Of a stretch of 64,000 bases of DNA, positions 63,341 to 64,000 are shown piece after piece. The stretch comes from Hyphomicrobium sulfonivorans (lineage in GTDB: Bacteria; Pseudomonadota; Alphaproteobacteria; Rhizobiales; Hyphomicrobiaceae): assembly GCF_013306565.1 (NCBI RefSeq), contig NZ_PZPO01000001.1, forward strand, positions 310,001 to 374,000. The letters run 5' to 3'. The position numbers were made by a program, and so were the translations under genes. How positions within the stretch are numbered: position 1 is the first letter of the stretch; each line of letters opens with the position of its first letter. The notes below the pieces were generated by a model. That model ran no database searches. It was not told the DNA's origin and was given only the letters and a program-made list of their open reading frames with translations.

Positions 63341-64000
63341 TCCTGCATCTGCTCAATGGCGACATGCATGAAGTTGTCGTAGATGCGCCGCGAGTTTTTC
63401 AGAATGTCGGCAAAAGACTCAGAAACGCGGCGCTGTACGCCAACGGCGTAGTTAGGCGGATATTGCCGCGCTAATGCAGCTCGACTTGCATCCGAGTCTG
63501 CCCATTCACGGATCGATTGCTCGCTCGCTTCGATGTGATACTGCAGCCCGAAGGCTGCCGATCCGTAGCTCATGGCCGCCACGCGGCATTGCGGGCTGGA
63601 AGCAAGACAGGTCGCACCATCGGGCAGGCGTTTGACTTCTGCGCAGTGCCATTGAACACCGCGAAACAGCGGCTCCACCCCTTCAAACAGGCGATGGCAC
63701 ATCCCCTCATCGGACAACGATATTTCCGCCAGATCGAATTCGCACGCAGTCGCGGGGCCAACCTCACCACCCAAACTATCTGCCAACAACTGATGCCCAA
63801 GACAGACGCCAAAATACGGGCGATCCAAGTCTTTTACCCAACGGCGGATTGCTGCTTTCTCAGCTCGCAACCAGGGGTAAGCGTCCTCTTCCCACACATC
63901 CATAGTGCCGCCCAGGACGATCATAATATTGAATTGATCCAGATCCGGGATCTGATCGCCTGCATAAAATTTTATGATGGTGGGCTCGGCCCCGTCGGCC
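63337..64000 (-). CDS. class I glutamine amidotransferase, N-terminus missing
   Basis: A type 1 glutamine amidotransferase fragment of 220 codons, running off the right edge. The reading frame is open to the end of the window (upstream residues include ADGAEPTIIKFYAGDQIPDL), so the true start is outside. The catalytic Cys is in YFGVCLGHQLLADSLGG; the His is in FGLQYHIEASEQSIREW, with a Glu beside it. Family members of this length are usually annotated as GMP synthase-like or gamma-glutamyl-hydrolase-like amidotransferases of unknown substrate. Its stop overlaps that of the flavin monooxygenase gene by four bases. Confidence 0.88.
   Translation of the reverse strand, partial: ADGAEPTIIKFYAGDQIPDLDQFNIMIVLGGTMDVWEEDAYPWLRAEKAAIRRWVKDLDRPYFGVCLGHQLLADSLGGEVGPATACEFDLAEISLSDEGMCHRLFEGVEPLFRGVQWHCAEVKRLPDGATCLASSPQCRVAAMSYGSAAFGLQYHIEASEQSIREWADSDASRAALARQYPPNYAVGVQRRVSESFADILKNSRRIYDNFMHVAIEQMQD

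Overview
The window is a stretch of chromosome from a GC-rich (by eye about 60%) alphaproteobacterium, most likely of the order Hyphomicrobiales (Rhizobiales). Supporting signs are a circularly permuted two-piece tmRNA of the alphaproteobacterial kind with the tag ANDNYAEAALAA, an alpha-type SspB adaptor, the block trpF-trpB-trpA-accD-folC, an AccD that has lost most of its zinc-finger cysteines, the families DUF2065, DUF2852, DUF4169 and TIGR02300, and a palindromic intergenic repeat of a type common in this order. Genus and species cannot be named from the sequence alone.

Layout. 1-5.1 kb: truncated 2-hydroxyacid dehydrogenase, two small exported proteins, and a soluble histidine kinase overlapping a HerA-type ATPase. 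5.1-11.0 kb, minus strand: the two-step phosphatidylethanolamine pathway (psd, pssA) and a membrane quality-control group (hflK, hflC, DUF2065, Do-type protease). 11.3-13.5 kb: thyA-folA and a CPBP membrane protease. 13.7-16.2 kb: the trans-translation locus (permuted ssrA beside sspB), then an Xre-RES toxin-antitoxin pair. 16.2-17.6 kb: an unusually long region without a convincing gene. 17.6-22.2 kb: ugd, fumC, a ccdAB toxin-antitoxin pair, and DUF4169 plus ribbon-helix-helix genes. 22.3-30.1 kb: a giant AsmA protein, UvrD/PcrA helicase, and an AT-richer DUF4393 (Abi-alpha-like) gene that looks imported.

30.1-43.1 kb is a long minus-strand housekeeping run: aroA-cmk-rpsA-sppA-ihfB-lapA-trpF-trpB-trpA-accD-folC-map (aromatic amino acids, pyrimidine nucleotide, translation, envelope, fatty acid, folate and N-terminal methionine removal). 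43.2-49.6 kb: a TIGR02300 protein, tRNA-Ala(GGC), a TerC-CBS-CorC membrane protein, an outer-membrane channel-like protein divergent from MntR with an inverted-repeat operator cluster between them, a small exported Cys-containing protein with a clear terminator, and an amidase/DjlA pair. 49.8-58.3 kb: 5-oxoprolinase, DUF2852, a histone H1-like lysine-rich protein, a TetR regulator and the ergothioneine genes egtB-egtD. 58.5-64.0 kb: two unknown proteins, an extensin-like lipoprotein, an alpha/beta hydrolase, a CHCC zinc-finger protein, a flavin monooxygenase and a truncated glutamine amidotransferase.

Most of the window is ordinary core chromosome. The accessory signals are two type II toxin-antitoxin modules, the DUF4393 gene, a low-GC patch inside thyA and the gene-poor region. 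No prophage, transposase, CRISPR array or complete new defence operon was seen. The points most worth a second look are the kinase-HerA coupled pair, the ssrA/sspB neighbourhood, the DUF4393 gene, the Xre-RES module with its palindromic operator, and the MntR operator cluster.
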